A stretch of 64,000 bases of DNA from Microvirga aerilata (GCF_016743775.1 NZ_JAEQMY010000024.1:1-64000), one strand, 5' to 3'; numbered from the stretch's first letter, positions 49,834 through 59,076 are shown. Notes: generated from the letters alone by a model not told the origin. Translations and numbers: made by a program.

Positions 49834-50510
49834 CCGACGACGCGCAAGCAATTCCGCAGCCATCCACTGTCGGGGAAAGCGCTTACCAGAAGATCCGGTC
49901 CGACATCGTGTTCGGCCGCCTGATGCCGGGCAAGAAGCTGAAGCTCGACCGGCTGAAGGCGGATTACGGGGCCAGCGTCAGCACGCTGCGGGAGATCCTC
50001 AACCGTCTCCACTCCGAACGGCTTGTTGTTGCCGAGGGTCAGAAAGGGTTCGAGGTGGCCCCTGTGTCGATTGCCAACCTGAGGGAGATCGCGGCTCTGC
50101 GGCAGCTGCTCGAGTGCCGCGCGCTGGAGCAGTCGTTCCGGGCCGGCGACATGGAATGGGAGGGGCGGGTGGTTGCCGCCCACCACCGTCTGGCCAGGAT
50201 GGAAGACCGGATGGCCCAGGGCGACAGAGGCCACACGGAGGAGTGGAAGCGATACGACTGGCAGTTCCACCAGGCGCTCATCTCCGCCTGCGGGTCGAAG
50301 ATGCTCATCGATAACCATGCGGCCGTCTTCGACAAATACCTCCGTTACCAGATGATCGCCTTGAGCTATCGCGGGGACATCGCTGCGCAGGAGCATGCCC
50401 TCCTTCTGGAATGCGCCTTGAGCCGGGATGCCGCACGTGCCTGCGAGGTGCTGACCCGCCACGTCGTCGGCGGCGTCGAGCATGCACTGGCTACGGGAAC
50501 GATCAAATAG
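49830..50510 (+). CDS. GntR family regulator (FCD domain), second of two paralogues
   Basis: Regulator of 226 residues whose ATG overlaps the stop of the preceding GntR gene (ATGA). It is clearly a paralogue: SDIVFGRLMPGKKLKLDRLK matches ADIVFGRLGPGARLRLDQLA, and FHQALISACGSKMLIDNH matches FHQALIEACGSQTLLDLY. FCD histidines are kept in FHQAL, QEHALLLE and TRHVV. Translational coupling suggests the two are made in equal amounts and may form a heterodimer. The dehydroshikimate dehydratase gene follows. Confidence 0.87.
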   Translation: MTDDAQAIPQPSTVGESAYQKIRSDIVFGRLMPGKKLKLDRLKADYGASVSTLREILNRLHSERLVVAEGQKGFEVAPVSIANLREIAALRQLLECRALEQSFRAGDMEWEGRVVAAHHRLARMEDRMAQGDRGHTEEWKRYDWQFHQALISACGSKMLIDNHAAVFDKYLRYQMIALSYRGDIAAQEHALLLECALSRDAARACEVLTRHVVGGVEHALATGTIK

Positions 50511-50562
50511 CGGAGAAGGAGCGGACCCCGACGGCAACGCTCTCCCGGCCCCTTGAGAGGAA

Positions 50563-52461
50563 ATGGAAACAAGCATGCGCACCGCCATCGCCACCGTTTG
50601 CCTGAGCGGCACCCTCGCGGAAAAAATAGAGGCCATTGCGGCTGCACAATTCAAGGGCGTCGAAATCTTCGAGAACGATCTTCTCTCCTTCAACGGCACG
50701 CCCGCCGATGCGCGGCGGATGATCGAGGGGCTCGGGCTGAAAACGATCACCTTTCAGCCGTTCCGCGATTTCGAGGGAATGCCCGAGCCGCAGCGATCGA
50801 AGGTGTTCGCCCGGGCCGAGCGCAAATTCGACGTCATGCAGGAACTTGGCTGCGACCTGCTGATGGTATGCAGCAATGTCTCGCCTGATTCTCTCGGCGG
50901 GATCGAGCGGGCAGCCGCCGATTTTCACGAGCTCGGCGAGCGGGCCGCCAAGCGCGGCATGCGGGTGGCGTTCGAGGCTCTCTCCTGGGGGCGGCACATT
51001 CACGACTATCGCGACTCTTGGGAGGTCGTACGGCGGGCGAACCATCCGGCGGTCGGGCTGGTGCTCGATTCCTTCCATGTGCTCGCCAGAGGAACGGACC
51101 TGTCGGCGATCCGCTCCATTCCGCCGGAGAAGATCTTTCTGGTGCAGATGGCGGATGCGCCGAAGCTCGACATGGATTACCTGTCCTGGAGCCGGCACTA
51201 TCGTTGCTTCCCAGGGCAGGGCGACCTACCCATCGATGAGTTCATGGACGCGCTTCATGCAACGGGCTTCGACGGGCTGCTGTCCCTGGAGATTTTCAAC
51301 GATCGGTTCCGGGCAGGCTCGGCGCGCAGCGTCGCCATCGACGGGCAGCGGTCCCTCATTGTCATGCTCGACGAACTTCGCCGGCGAGCGGGAGCAGCCG
51401 TTCCTGACCTGGAGGCTCTTCCATCCAAAGCTGTGTGCACCGGTGTGGAGTTCGTCGAGTTTGCGGTCGACGAGCGGAGTGCCTCAGGCTTCGAGCTGAC
51501 CTTGAGCGCTCTTGGGTTCAGCAAGGCAGGCGTTCACCGCTCCAAGGCCGTAACGCATTGGCGGCAGGGCGACATCAACATCGTCGTGAACGCCGACAAG
51601 GAGGGCTTTGCTCATTCCTTCAACATCACGCATGGAACATCCGTCTGCGCCTTGGCTCTGCGCGTCGATGACGCCCCCGGGGTCGTGAACCGCGCCAACA
51701 CGCTTCTGGACCAGCCTTTTCAGCAGCCTGTCGGGCCGGGCGAGATGAACATCCCGGCCGTTCGCGGCTTAGGCGGCAGCCTGCTGTACTTCGTGGATCG
51801 AAGGACCGGGTTGGACCGGCATTGGGACGTCGATTTCGTGCCTACCGGGGCGGACGATTTCACCGGGGCCGGTCTGACAAGCGTCGATCACGTCTCCCAG
51901 TCCATGCACTACGAGGAGATGCTCACCTGGCTCCTGTTCTACACATCGCTTCTGGATGTGCGGAAGACTCCGGTTCAAACGGTGATCGACCCGGGCGGGG
52001 TGGTGCAGAGCCAAGCCATCGAGACCGGGAACGGATCGCTTCGCCTGATCCTCAACGCCTCCCAGAGCCAGCGCACATTGTCGTCCCGCTTCCTGAGCGA
52101 GCTCTTCGGGTCGGGAGTCCAGCACATCGCGCTGGCCACCGATGACATCTTCGCGACAGTGGAGCGCCTCAAGGCGAACGGCGTCGAGCTTCTGCCGATC
52201 CCTGAGAACTACTACGATGATCTCGAGGTAAGGGCGGATCTGCCGGCCGAGAGCATGGAAAGGCTGCGGAACGGCAACATCCTGTACGACCGCGAGGGAG
52301 ATGCGGAGTACTTCCAGGTCTACACAAGAACGCTGGAAGGCGGGTTCTTCTTCGAAATCGTGGAGCGGCGGAGCTATCGGGGCTATGGCGCCGTGAACGC
52401 TCCCATTCGCCTCGCGTCCCAAACGCGACTGTCCTCCGAAACGCTGCCGCCAGGGGTTTGA
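50563..52461 (+). CDS. 3-Dehydroshikimate dehydratase fused to an HPPD-like domain (QuiC type)
   Basis: Protein of 632 residues. Residues 5-280 are a sugar-phosphate-isomerase-like TIM barrel with metal ligands in VAFEALSW (Glu), LVLDSFHV (Asp), FLVQMAD (Gln) and LLSLEIF (Glu), as in bacterial 3-dehydroshikimate dehydratases that form protocatechuate. Residues about 290-625 are two VOC modules like 4-hydroxyphenylpyruvate dioxygenase. His in TSVDHVSQ, His in VQHIALAT and Glu in FFEIVER keep the iron triad. This matches the QuiC1-type fusion. ATG 50563 is close to GAGAGG; ATG 50575 is an alternative. It follows two GntR genes and completes the quinate-to-protocatechuate route. Confidence 0.88.
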   Translation: METSMRTAIATVCLSGTLAEKIEAIAAAQFKGVEIFENDLLSFNGTPADARRMIEGLGLKTITFQPFRDFEGMPEPQRSKVFARAERKFDVMQELGCDLLMVCSNVSPDSLGGIERAAADFHELGERAAKRGMRVAFEALSWGRHIHDYRDSWEVVRRANHPAVGLVLDSFHVLARGTDLSAIRSIPPEKIFLVQMADAPKLDMDYLSWSRHYRCFPGQGDLPIDEFMDALHATGFDGLLSLEIFNDRFRAGSARSVAIDGQRSLIVMLDELRRRAGAAVPDLEALPSKAVCTGVEFVEFAVDERSASGFELTLSALGFSKAGVHRSKAVTHWRQGDINIVVNADKEGFAHSFNITHGTSVCALALRVDDAPGVVNRANTLLDQPFQQPVGPGEMNIPAVRGLGGSLLYFVDRRTGLDRHWDVDFVPTGADDFTGAGLTSVDHVSQSMHYEEMLTWLLFYTSLLDVRKTPVQTVIDPGGVVQSQAIETGNGSLRLILNASQSQRTLSSRFLSELFGSGVQHIALATDDIFATVERLKANGVELLPIPENYYDDLEVRADLPAESMERLRNGNILYDREGDAEYFQVYTRTLEGGFFFEIVERRSYRGYGAVNAPIRLASQTRLSSETLPPGV

Positions 52462-52502
52462 GGGAAAAGCGGAAGCCTCGTAGGAGGGGTCTTTAGCAGC
52501 TG

Positions 52503-52577
52503 TCAGACGTAGTAGAACGAGACCTTTCGTCCCTGAACGTCCCGGATCTCGACATCCCTGTCGTAAACGTCCCCCAT
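52503..52577 (-). pseudogene. Short coding-like remnant or 24-residue peptide
   Basis: Minus-strand frame MGDVYDRDVEIRDVQGRKVS followed by FYYV and TGA. Third positions are almost all G or C (about 19 of 23), which is coding-like. The same frame opens directly after the TAG of the downstream-facing GntR gene at 52608 and stays open for ten codons before the ATG. It may be the C-terminal scrap of a lost gene, or a tiny peptide. No family recognised. Confidence 0.3.
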
Positions 52578-52607
52578 GACCTCGCTGGCGTGACGTATCT
52601 TTAGGTT

Positions 52608-53324
52608 CTAGCCCCTGACGTAGCCCGGATACTTGGCTCGGATCTCGTCCACATGGGACAATGTGCCGGAGAGGTGGTCGCGAAGATGCCTCTGCGCTTC
52701 CTCGGGTTCGCCGTCGGCAATCGCCTGCACGATCAGCCTGTGATGCTGAACGATGCCTTGAGCCTTGCCTGGGGTTGGAAGGTGGAGGCGACGCAGGCGG
52801 TCGATATGCCCGCTGCGGCTGCGCACGAGGGTCCAGAGGTCATACATCTGGGCCGCTTCGTAAAGGTGCTGATGAAAGGCCTGGTCGGCTGCCGCAAAAG
52901 CCTCGAAGTCCTCAGCCTCCATGAGAGCCTGTTGCTGCGCCAGGAAACCCTGGAGCCTTGCGATCAGCCTTGGCTCCGGTGCCAAGGCCAGGCTGCGCAC
53001 GATCTCAAGCTCCAGAGAGCGGCGCAGGAAATGAGCTTGGTGCGCAAGCGTCAGATCGATCGGGCTGACGACGGTGGCATGCTGAGGAAAGATCTCCACA
53101 AGCCCGTCGTCCTGAAGGCGCAGGAGCGCGTCCCGGATGGGGGTGGAGCTGAGGCCGAACTCCTGCTGCAAGGTCAGGCGATTGAGCACTGTTCCGGGCG
53201 CCAGGGTCAGGGACGTGATCATCTCCCGAAGCTGCTCGAAAACCTGAGGCGCGGCGTGGCGCGAACGGTCCCGGTTGCGCAGCGCAGCTACAGGCAAGGC
53301 ATCCATCTCCCGTCCCTTTTTCAT
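52608..53324 (-). CDS. GntR family regulator (FCD domain)
   Basis: Regulator of 238 residues. The winged helix reads LTLQQEFGLSSTPIRDALLR then GLVEIFPQHATVVSPIDL. The FCD domain has FHQHLYEA and LRDHLSGTL with metal-type histidines. It is divergent from the tctCBA-dehydratase operon, and the 169-base gap carries a 12-base palindrome between the -35 and -10 of that operon. A sugar-acid or related effector is inferred. In-frame ATG at codon 7 is an alternative start. Confidence 0.9.
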   Translation of the reverse strand: MKKGREMDALPVAALRNRDRSRHAAPQVFEQLREMITSLTLAPGTVLNRLTLQQEFGLSSTPIRDALLRLQDDGLVEIFPQHATVVSPIDLTLAHQAHFLRRSLELEIVRSLALAPEPRLIARLQGFLAQQQALMEAEDFEAFAAADQAFHQHLYEAAQMYDLWTLVRSRSGHIDRLRRLHLPTPGKAQGIVQHHRLIVQAIADGEPEEAQRHLRDHLSGTLSHVDEIRAKYPGYVRG

Positions 53325-53379
53325 ATCCGGCTTCGATAAAGCGCCATCATTACATCACGAACCTGGGTGAGGAAAGGGC

Positions 53380-53409
53380 TTGACGCACTAATGCATTAGC
53401 GTTTTAGTA
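53380..53409 (+). promoter_or_regulatory. tct operon promoter with palindromic operator
   Basis: TTGACG (53380-53385) is followed 17-18 bases later by TTTAGTA. The spacer contains the perfect palindrome CTAATGCATTAG (53388-53399). It lies about 85 bases before the tctC start and is the best candidate site for the divergent GntR protein. Confidence 0.55.
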
Positions 53410-53493
53410 AGTGCCTGTCGATGCTGGATAGCCAGCCGTAAGCCCGCAGAGACGAGCACAACGAACACTTTCAAAAACCATAGGAGGAAGCGC

Positions 53494-54465
53494 ATGAAGG
53501 CGCTGAAGCTGTTATCTGCCGTTGTCCTGAGCGCTGCGGTCTATGCACCGTCCTACGCCGCCGGATACCCTGAGAAGCCCGTCACGGTGATCGTACCGTT
53601 CCCGGCCGGCGGCGCATCCGACACGACGGCCCGGGTGACCACCCAGAAGATGCAGGAAAGCCTCGGCCAGCCTATCGTGGTCGAGAACAAGCCCGGCGCG
53701 AACGGCTCCCTCGGCGCCGGCCAAGTCGCTCAGGCAAAGCCCGACGGCTACACGCTCATGGTGGCCTCGATCGGCGTCTACGCCATCAATCCAGCGCTCT
53801 ATAAGAGCCTTCCCTACGACCCGACCAAGAACTTCGATCTGCTCACGGTGGCCGTGCGCACCCCGAACGTTCTTGTGGCCAACCCCAGTTTCCCGGCCAA
53901 CAACGTTCAGGAACTGGTCGCCTATCTGAAGAAGAACCCGGAGAAGGTCACGTTCGCCTCGTCCGGGGCAGGCTCGTCCGACCATCTGACGGCGGCCCTG
54001 TTCTGGCAGAAAACCGGCACGACGGGCGTTCACGTGCCCTACAAGGGCGGCGCTCCCGCCATCACCGACCTGATCGGCGGACATGCCGATGTGTCGTTCC
54101 AGAACCTGGGCGCCGTGTCGAACCACATCAAGGCGGGCAAGCTGAAGCTTCTCGCCATCACGAGCGACAAGCGAAACCAAAGCTTCCCGGATGCGCCGAC
54201 CCTGAAGGAGGCGGGCGTGGAGGGGGTCGAGGTCTATTCATGGCAGGCGATTGCCGCACCCAAGGGCCTTCCGGCCGATGTAAAGGGCAAGCTCGAGCAG
54301 TCGCTGACCGCCGCCCTGAACTCCCCTGATGTGAAGACCAAGTTCAACGACATCGGCTTCGAGGTTGTTGCCAACACGAGCGGCCAGTTCTCGGAATTCC
54401 TGAATCAGGAGATCAGCCGCTGGAAGACCGTGGTCGAAACCGGAAAGATCACGGCCGACCAGTAA
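53494..54465 (+). CDS. Tripartite tricarboxylate-type binding protein (TctC/Bug family)
   Basis: Periplasmic binding protein of 323 residues. The signal peptide (LLSAVVLSAAVYAPSYAAGY) precedes YPEKPVTVIVPFPAGGASDT, the Bug-family hallmark. PIVVENKPGANGSLGA and HVPYKGGAPAITDLIGGH follow in their usual order. ATG follows AGGAGGAAGCGC. It is the first gene of the tctCBA-dehydratase-aldolase run and is followed by a strong hairpin. The ligand is probably a sugar acid or hydroxyacid. Confidence 0.92.
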   Translation: MKALKLLSAVVLSAAVYAPSYAAGYPEKPVTVIVPFPAGGASDTTARVTTQKMQESLGQPIVVENKPGANGSLGAGQVAQAKPDGYTLMVASIGVYAINPALYKSLPYDPTKNFDLLTVAVRTPNVLVANPSFPANNVQELVAYLKKNPEKVTFASSGAGSSDHLTAALFWQKTGTTGVHVPYKGGAPAITDLIGGHADVSFQNLGAVSNHIKAGKLKLLAITSDKRNQSFPDAPTLKEAGVEGVEVYSWQAIAAPKGLPADVKGKLEQSLTAALNSPDVKTKFNDIGFEVVANTSGQFSEFLNQEISRWKTVVETGKITADQ

Positions 54466-54472
54466 GGATTTT

Positions 54473-54503
54473 GGTCGGGGCGCCTAACGTTGCCGCCCCG
54501 ACC
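54473..54503 (+). terminator. Intercistronic hairpin after tctC
   Basis: GGTCGGGGCG and CGCCCCGACC pair perfectly around an 11-base loop, seven bases after the stop. CTTCC follows, without a T-run. It resembles the hairpins after the other two operon-leading binding-protein genes in this window. Confidence 0.65.
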
Positions 54504-54562
54504 TTCCGCTCGCCCGGCAGGGGCTGCAAACCGTTCATGACGATTATACCGGGAGAACGCCT

Positions 54563-55027
54563 GTGAGATCACAGTTGCTCCAGAAGAAAGATCTTTGGGC
54601 TGGCGTTCTCTACATTGCTTTCGGCACGGCCGCCTTCTGGATCGGCCGCGATTACCCGATGGGTACGTCAGGACGCATGGGTGCCGGATACTTTCCCACG
54701 GTTCTCAGCGTGGTTCTGGTTCTCATCGGCTGCTTGTCCGTGGCGCGCTCCTTCCTGCGCGACGGCGATGCGGTCGGCGCGATCGCATGGAAGCCCTTGG
54801 GGCTCATCGTTGGAGCCACCGCTCTGTTCGGGCTTCTCCTTCAGACGGCAGGTCTCATCGTCGCGCTGCTCGGGCTCGTTCTCTTGAGCGCCGTCGCAAG
54901 CCAGCATTTCCGCCTCGATCTCAAGGCTTCCATCGGTCTGGTTCTGCTGGTTGGGTTCTGCGTTCTCGTCTTCGTGAGAGGTCTCGGCGTGCCGCTGCCT
55001 CTCTTCGGCTCCTGGTTCGGCGAGTAG
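54563..55027 (+). CDS. Tripartite transporter small permease TctB
   Basis: Four-helix membrane protein of 154 residues starting at GTG 54563 after GGGAG. The N-terminal segment DLWAGVLYIAFGTAAFWIGR and the GRMGAGYFPTVLSVVLVLIG loop are typical of TctB. It lies 11 bases before tctA. Membrane segments at about 12-30, 47-65, 82-100 and 112-135. Confidence 0.88.
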   Translation: MRSQLLQKKDLWAGVLYIAFGTAAFWIGRDYPMGTSGRMGAGYFPTVLSVVLVLIGCLSVARSFLRDGDAVGAIAWKPLGLIVGATALFGLLLQTAGLIVALLGLVLLSAVASQHFRLDLKASIGLVLLVGFCVLVFVRGLGVPLPLFGSWFGE

Positions 55028-55038
55028 GGGCAGGCACA

Positions 55039-56544
55039 ATGGAAACGGTTGCAAATCTCTGGCTTGGCCTCGAAACCGCCCTGTCCTTCTGGAACCTGGC
55101 CTATTGCATGATCGGCGTGCTGCTCGGCACCGCCATCGGCGTTCTCCCAGGTCTCGGGCCGGTCGCGACCATTGCGATGCTCCTGCCGGTCACCTTCGGG
55201 TTGCCGCCGGTGTCGGCGCTCATCATGCTGGCGGGCATCTATTACGGCGCTCAGTATGGCGGCTCGACGACGGCCATCCTGGTCAACCTGCCGGGAGAAT
55301 CATCGAGCGTCGTCACCGCGCTCGACGGCTACCAGATGGCGCGTCAGGGAAAGGCCGGGAAGGCGCTTGCAACGGCCGCCATCGGGTCGTTCTTCGCCGG
55401 AACGGTCGCGACGATTCTCCTGGCCATCTTCGCTCCGCCGCTCGCCGACCTCGCGCTTAAGTTCGGGCCTGCGGAATACTTCTCCCTGATGGTGCTCGGG
55501 CTCGTGGCCTCCATCGTGCTCGCCCATGGCTCGCTCCTGCATGCTTTCGGAATGATTATCCTCGGGCTGATCCTTGGATTGATCGGCACCGATGTGAATT
55601 CCGGCATGACCCGCTTCACCTTCGACCTGCCGCAGATGGCGGACGGCATCGGCTTCGTCATCGTCGCCATGGGTGTGTTCGGCCTCGGTGAAATCATCGG
55701 CAACTTGGAGAACGAATCCACGCGCACCGTCATGCTGAAGAGCGTGACCGGGCTGATGCCGACCAGGCAGGACCTCAAGCGAATTGCCGCGCCCGTGCTC
55801 CGTGGAACGGCCCTCGGTTCCATGCTCGGCATCCTGCCCGGCGGCGGAGCCATGCTGGCCTCCTTTGCCGCCTACACGCTCGAGAAGAAGGTCTCGCGCC
55901 ATCCCGAGCAGTTCGGCAAGGGAGCCATCGAGGGCGTGGCCGGTCCTGAATCGGCCAACAATGCCGGCGCGCAGACTTCCTTCATCCCCATGCTGACGCT
56001 CGGCATACCATCGAACCCCGTCATGGCCTTGATGATCGGCGCCATGATCATGCAGGGCATTCAGCCCGGGCCATCGGTCATGACCGAGCAGCCGGTGCTC
56101 TTCTGGGGGCTCATCGTCTCCATGTGGATCGGCAACCTGTTCCTGCTCGTTCTCAACCTGCCGCTGATCGGGCTCTGGGTGCGCATGATCTCGGTGCCGT
56201 ATCACTTCCTGTACCCGGCCATCCTGGTCTTCTGCGCCATCGGCGTCTTCAGCCTCAACAACGCAACATTTGACGTCTACCTGATGGCCATCTTCGGGTT
56301 CCTCGGGTACGTCTTCCGGAAGCTCGACTGCGAACCTGCCCCGATGCTGCTCGGCTTTATCCTCGGTCCGATGATGGAGGAGCATCTCCGCAGGGCCATG
56401 CTGATCTCCAAGGGCGATGCGACCGTTTTCCTGAGCCGCCCGATCAGCGCAACGATGCTGGTCATTGCGTTGATCCTGCTCGTGACGGTGCTGGCTCCGG
56501 CCGTGCGCCGCAAGCGTGAGGAAGCCTTCCAGGAAGAGGGCTGA
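55039..56544 (+). CDS. Tripartite transporter large permease TctA
   Basis: Large permease of 501 residues from ATG 55039. The family start [20 protein letters not shown] and the motif [20 protein letters not shown] are clear, as is [20 protein letters not shown] in the second half. About 11 membrane helices. An open frame that begins upstream inside tctB is not its real start. It is followed by the IlvD/Edd dehydratase after 47 bases. Confidence 0.93.
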   Translation: METVANLWLGLETALSFWNLAYCMIGVLLGTAIGVLPGLGPVATIAMLLPVTFGLPPVSALIMLAGIYYGAQYGGSTTAILVNLPGESSSVVTALDGYQMARQGKAGKALATAAIGSFFAGTVATILLAIFAPPLADLALKFGPAEYFSLMVLGLVASIVLAHGSLLHAFGMIILGLILGLIGTDVNSGMTRFTFDLPQMADGIGFVIVAMGVFGLGEIIGNLENESTRTVMLKSVTGLMPTRQDLKRIAAPVLRGTALGSMLGILPGGGAMLASFAAYTLEKKVSRHPEQFGKGAIEGVAGPESANNAGAQTSFIPMLTLGIPSNPVMALMIGAMIMQGIQPGPSVMTEQPVLFWGLIVSMWIGNLFLLVLNLPLIGLWVRMISVPYHFLYPAILVFCAIGVFSLNNATFDVYLMAIFGFLGYVFRKLDCEPAPMLLGFILGPMMEEHLRRAMLISKGDATVFLSRPISATMLVIALILLVTVLAPAVRRKREEAFQEEG

Positions 56545-56591
56545 GCCTTCTCCGGCTTTCTTATTCAGAATTCGATTTCAAAAGGCGCGAC

Positions 56592-58340
56592 GTGAGTCCC
56601 ATGACAGCCAAGACGAAAAAACCGGAAGACCTTCGAAGTGCGCGGTGGTTCGCTCCCGACGATCTGCGCGGGTTCGGTCACCGCTCCCGCATCATGCAGA
56701 TGGGCTATGCCCCGGACGATTGGGTCGGCCGCCCGGTTATCGCGATCATCAACACGTGGTCCGACATCAACCCATGCCACGCCCATTTCAAGCAGCGTGT
56801 GGAGGACGTGAAGCGCGGCGTGTTTCAGGCCGGGGGCTTCCCCATCGAACTGCCGGCAATCTCGCTGTCGGAAAACTTCGTCAAGCCCACCACCATGCTC
56901 TACCGCAACATGCTGGCGATGGACACGGAGGAGCTCATTCGCTCCCATCCGGTGGACGGGGTCGTTCTCATGGGCGGCTGCGACAAGACCACGCCCGGCC
57001 TGCTCCTGGGCGCGACGAGCGCCAACCTGCCGTCGATCTACATCCCGGCCGGTCCCATGCTGCGCGGCAACTGGAAGGGCAAGACCCTGGGCTCGGGCTC
57101 CGATGCCTGGAAGTACTGGGACGAGCGCAGGGCCGGCAACATCACCAAGGAGGACTGGGTGGAGGTCGAGGGCGGCATCGCCCGCAGCCACGGCCACTGC
57201 ATGACCATGGGCACGGCCAGCACCATGACGGCCATTGCTGAGTCCATCGGCATGACGTTGCCGGGGGCTTCTTCCATTCCGGCCGCTGACGTCAACCACA
57301 TCCGCATGTGCGCGCAAGCGGGCCGGCGTGCGGTCGAGATGGTGTGGGAAGACCTCACGCCCAACAAGATCCAGACCCGCGCCGCCTTCGAGAACGCCAT
57401 TGCGGTCGCCATGGCGATGGGCTGCTCCACCAACGCGGTGATCCACCTCATCGCCATGGCCCGGCGGGCCGGGCACGATGTCGGCCTCGACGACTTCGAG
57501 ATCGCCAGCCGCAAGGTTCCGGTGATTGCGAACGTGCGTCCGAGCGGCGCGGCCTACCTGATGGAGGATTTCTATTTCGCCGGCGGCCTGCCGGCCCTCA
57601 TGACGCGCATTCACGGTCATCTGCACCTCGACTGCGTCACGGTGACAGGCAAGACCCTGGGCGAGAACATCGCCCGAGCGGAGGTCTACAACGACGACGT
57701 CATTCGCACGGTCGACAACGCCATCTACGAGGAGGGCGCGCTCGCGGTTCTCAAGGGCAATCTCGCGCCGGACGGCTGCGTGATGAAGCCGAGCGCCTGC
57801 GAGCCGCGCCTGCGGCAGCATTCGGGCCCGGCCCTCGTGTTCGACGATTATCCTTCCATGAAGGCTGCCATCGACGACGACGATCTCGACGTAACGGCGG
57901 ACCACATCCTGGTGCTGCGCAATGCCGGCCCGCAAGGCGGCCCCGGAATGCCGGAATGGGGCATGCTGCCGATACCCCGGAAGCTTGTGAGGCAGGGCGT
58001 GCGCGACATGCTGCGCCTGTCGGATGCCCGCATGAGCGGCACGAGCTATGGGGCGTGCATTCTGCATGTGTCGCCGGAGGCGCATGTGGGCGGGCCGCTC
58101 GCGCTCGTGCGCACGGGGGACATCATCAGCGTCGACATTCCGGCGCGTCGCATCACCCTCGAGGTCTCCGAGGAAGAGCTCGAGATGAGGCGCGCACTCC
58201 TGCCCGAGCGCAAGCCCCGCTTCGAGCGTGGCTACGGCTGGATGTTCACGAGGCATATCCGCCAGGCTCATGAGGGCTGCGATTTCGACTTCCTTGAGAC
58301 AAGCCACGGCGCGCCGGTGGCCGAGCCCGATATTTTCTAG
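56592..58340 (+). CDS. IlvD/Edd family sugar-acid dehydratase (arabonate dehydratase-like)
   Basis: Iron-sulfur dehydratase of 582 residues. Cluster cysteines are visible as Cys62 (DINPCHAH), Cys130 (MGGCDKTTPG) and Cys203 (SHGHCMTMGTAS). The 580-residue length and early W-rich N-terminus match the L-arabonate/D-xylonate-type branch rather than IlvD or Edd. GTG 56592 with AAAGG six bases upstream is chosen over ATG 56601. The product would be a 2-keto-3-deoxy acid, which suits the two downstream aldolase-type genes. The exact sugar acid cannot be read from sequence. Confidence 0.88.
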   Translation: MSPMTAKTKKPEDLRSARWFAPDDLRGFGHRSRIMQMGYAPDDWVGRPVIAIINTWSDINPCHAHFKQRVEDVKRGVFQAGGFPIELPAISLSENFVKPTTMLYRNMLAMDTEELIRSHPVDGVVLMGGCDKTTPGLLLGATSANLPSIYIPAGPMLRGNWKGKTLGSGSDAWKYWDERRAGNITKEDWVEVEGGIARSHGHCMTMGTASTMTAIAESIGMTLPGASSIPAADVNHIRMCAQAGRRAVEMVWEDLTPNKIQTRAAFENAIAVAMAMGCSTNAVIHLIAMARRAGHDVGLDDFEIASRKVPVIANVRPSGAAYLMEDFYFAGGLPALMTRIHGHLHLDCVTVTGKTLGENIARAEVYNDDVIRTVDNAIYEEGALAVLKGNLAPDGCVMKPSACEPRLRQHSGPALVFDDYPSMKAAIDDDDLDVTADHILVLRNAGPQGGPGMPEWGMLPIPRKLVRQGVRDMLRLSDARMSGTSYGACILHVSPEAHVGGPLALVRTGDIISVDIPARRITLEVSEEELEMRRALLPERKPRFERGYGWMFTRHIRQAHEGCDFDFLETSHGAPVAEPDIF

Positions 58341-58356
58341 TTCAGGAGACGAACCG

Positions 58357-59076
58357 ATGACCGGACTGAAGCCCGAGACCCGCGACAAGCTGAAAACCGT
58401 CGCCACCCCAACGCTGATGACGGCGCTCTACAAGCGCGGCCTGCGCAATCAGTGGATCCAGGATGTTCATCGCATCAACCGAGGCGCGGGGCCCATGGTG
58501 GGGGAGGCTTTCACCCTGCGCTACATGCCGGCTCGCGAGGACCTGAACCCGCTTACCGTCTTCCGCGACCGCGAACACCCGCAGCGCAAGGCTGTCGAGA
58601 TTTGCCCCCCGGGAGCCGTTCTCGTCATGGACAGCCGCAAGGATCCGCGGGCCGCATCGGCGGGCTCGATCCTGATCTCCCGCCTGATGGTGCGTGGCGT
58701 TGCCGGTGTTGTGACCGATGGCGGTTTCCGGGACACGCCGGAAATCGAGACACTGGGCATCCCGGCCTATCACAACCGCCCCTCGGCTCCGACAAACCTG
58801 ACCTTGCACCAGGCCATCGACATCAATGTCCCGATCGGCTGCGGGGACGCGCCCGTGTTTCCCGGCGATGTGATCGTGGGAGATGCAGAAGGCGTGGTCG
58901 TGATCCCGGCGCACCTGGCGGACGAGATTGCGGACGAGACGGTCGAGATGACGGCATTCGAGGATTTCGTCACGGAGGAAGTGCTGAAGGGCCGCTCCAT
59001 CCTCGGGCTCTATCCGGCCACGGATGAGAGGACGAATATGGACTTTGCGGCTTGGCGCCAGGCCAACGGCCGCTAG
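58357..59076 (+). CDS. RraA-family aldolase/decarboxylase
   Basis: Protein of 239 residues from ATG 58357, preceded by CAGGAG. It contains the RraA-like fold: TPTLMTALYKRGLRNQWIQD, then LISRLMVRGVAGVVTDGGFR, where Arg and Asp of the RGxxGxVxDGxxRD-type motif bind pyruvate and metal. It ends with VVIPAHLADEIADETVEMTA. Relatives act as 4-hydroxy-4-methyl-2-oxoglutarate aldolase or oxaloacetate decarboxylase, and some sit in sugar-acid operons. It lies between dehydratase and HpcH-type aldolase genes. Confidence 0.85.
   Translation: MTGLKPETRDKLKTVATPTLMTALYKRGLRNQWIQDVHRINRGAGPMVGEAFTLRYMPAREDLNPLTVFRDREHPQRKAVEICPPGAVLVMDSRKDPRAASAGSILISRLMVRGVAGVVTDGGFRDTPEIETLGIPAYHNRPSAPTNLTLHQAIDINVPIGCGDAPVFPGDVIVGDAEGVVVIPAHLADEIADETVEMTAFEDFVTEEVLKGRSILGLYPATDERTNMDFAAWRQANGR

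Noticed and set aside
54595-55038. Upstream in-frame extension of TctA
   Set aside because: It lies out of frame within tctB; the real start is ATG 55039.
56565-58406. Open frame of 613 codons on the minus strand
   Set aside because: Antisense to the IlvD/Edd dehydratase, which has its cluster cysteines and family motifs.
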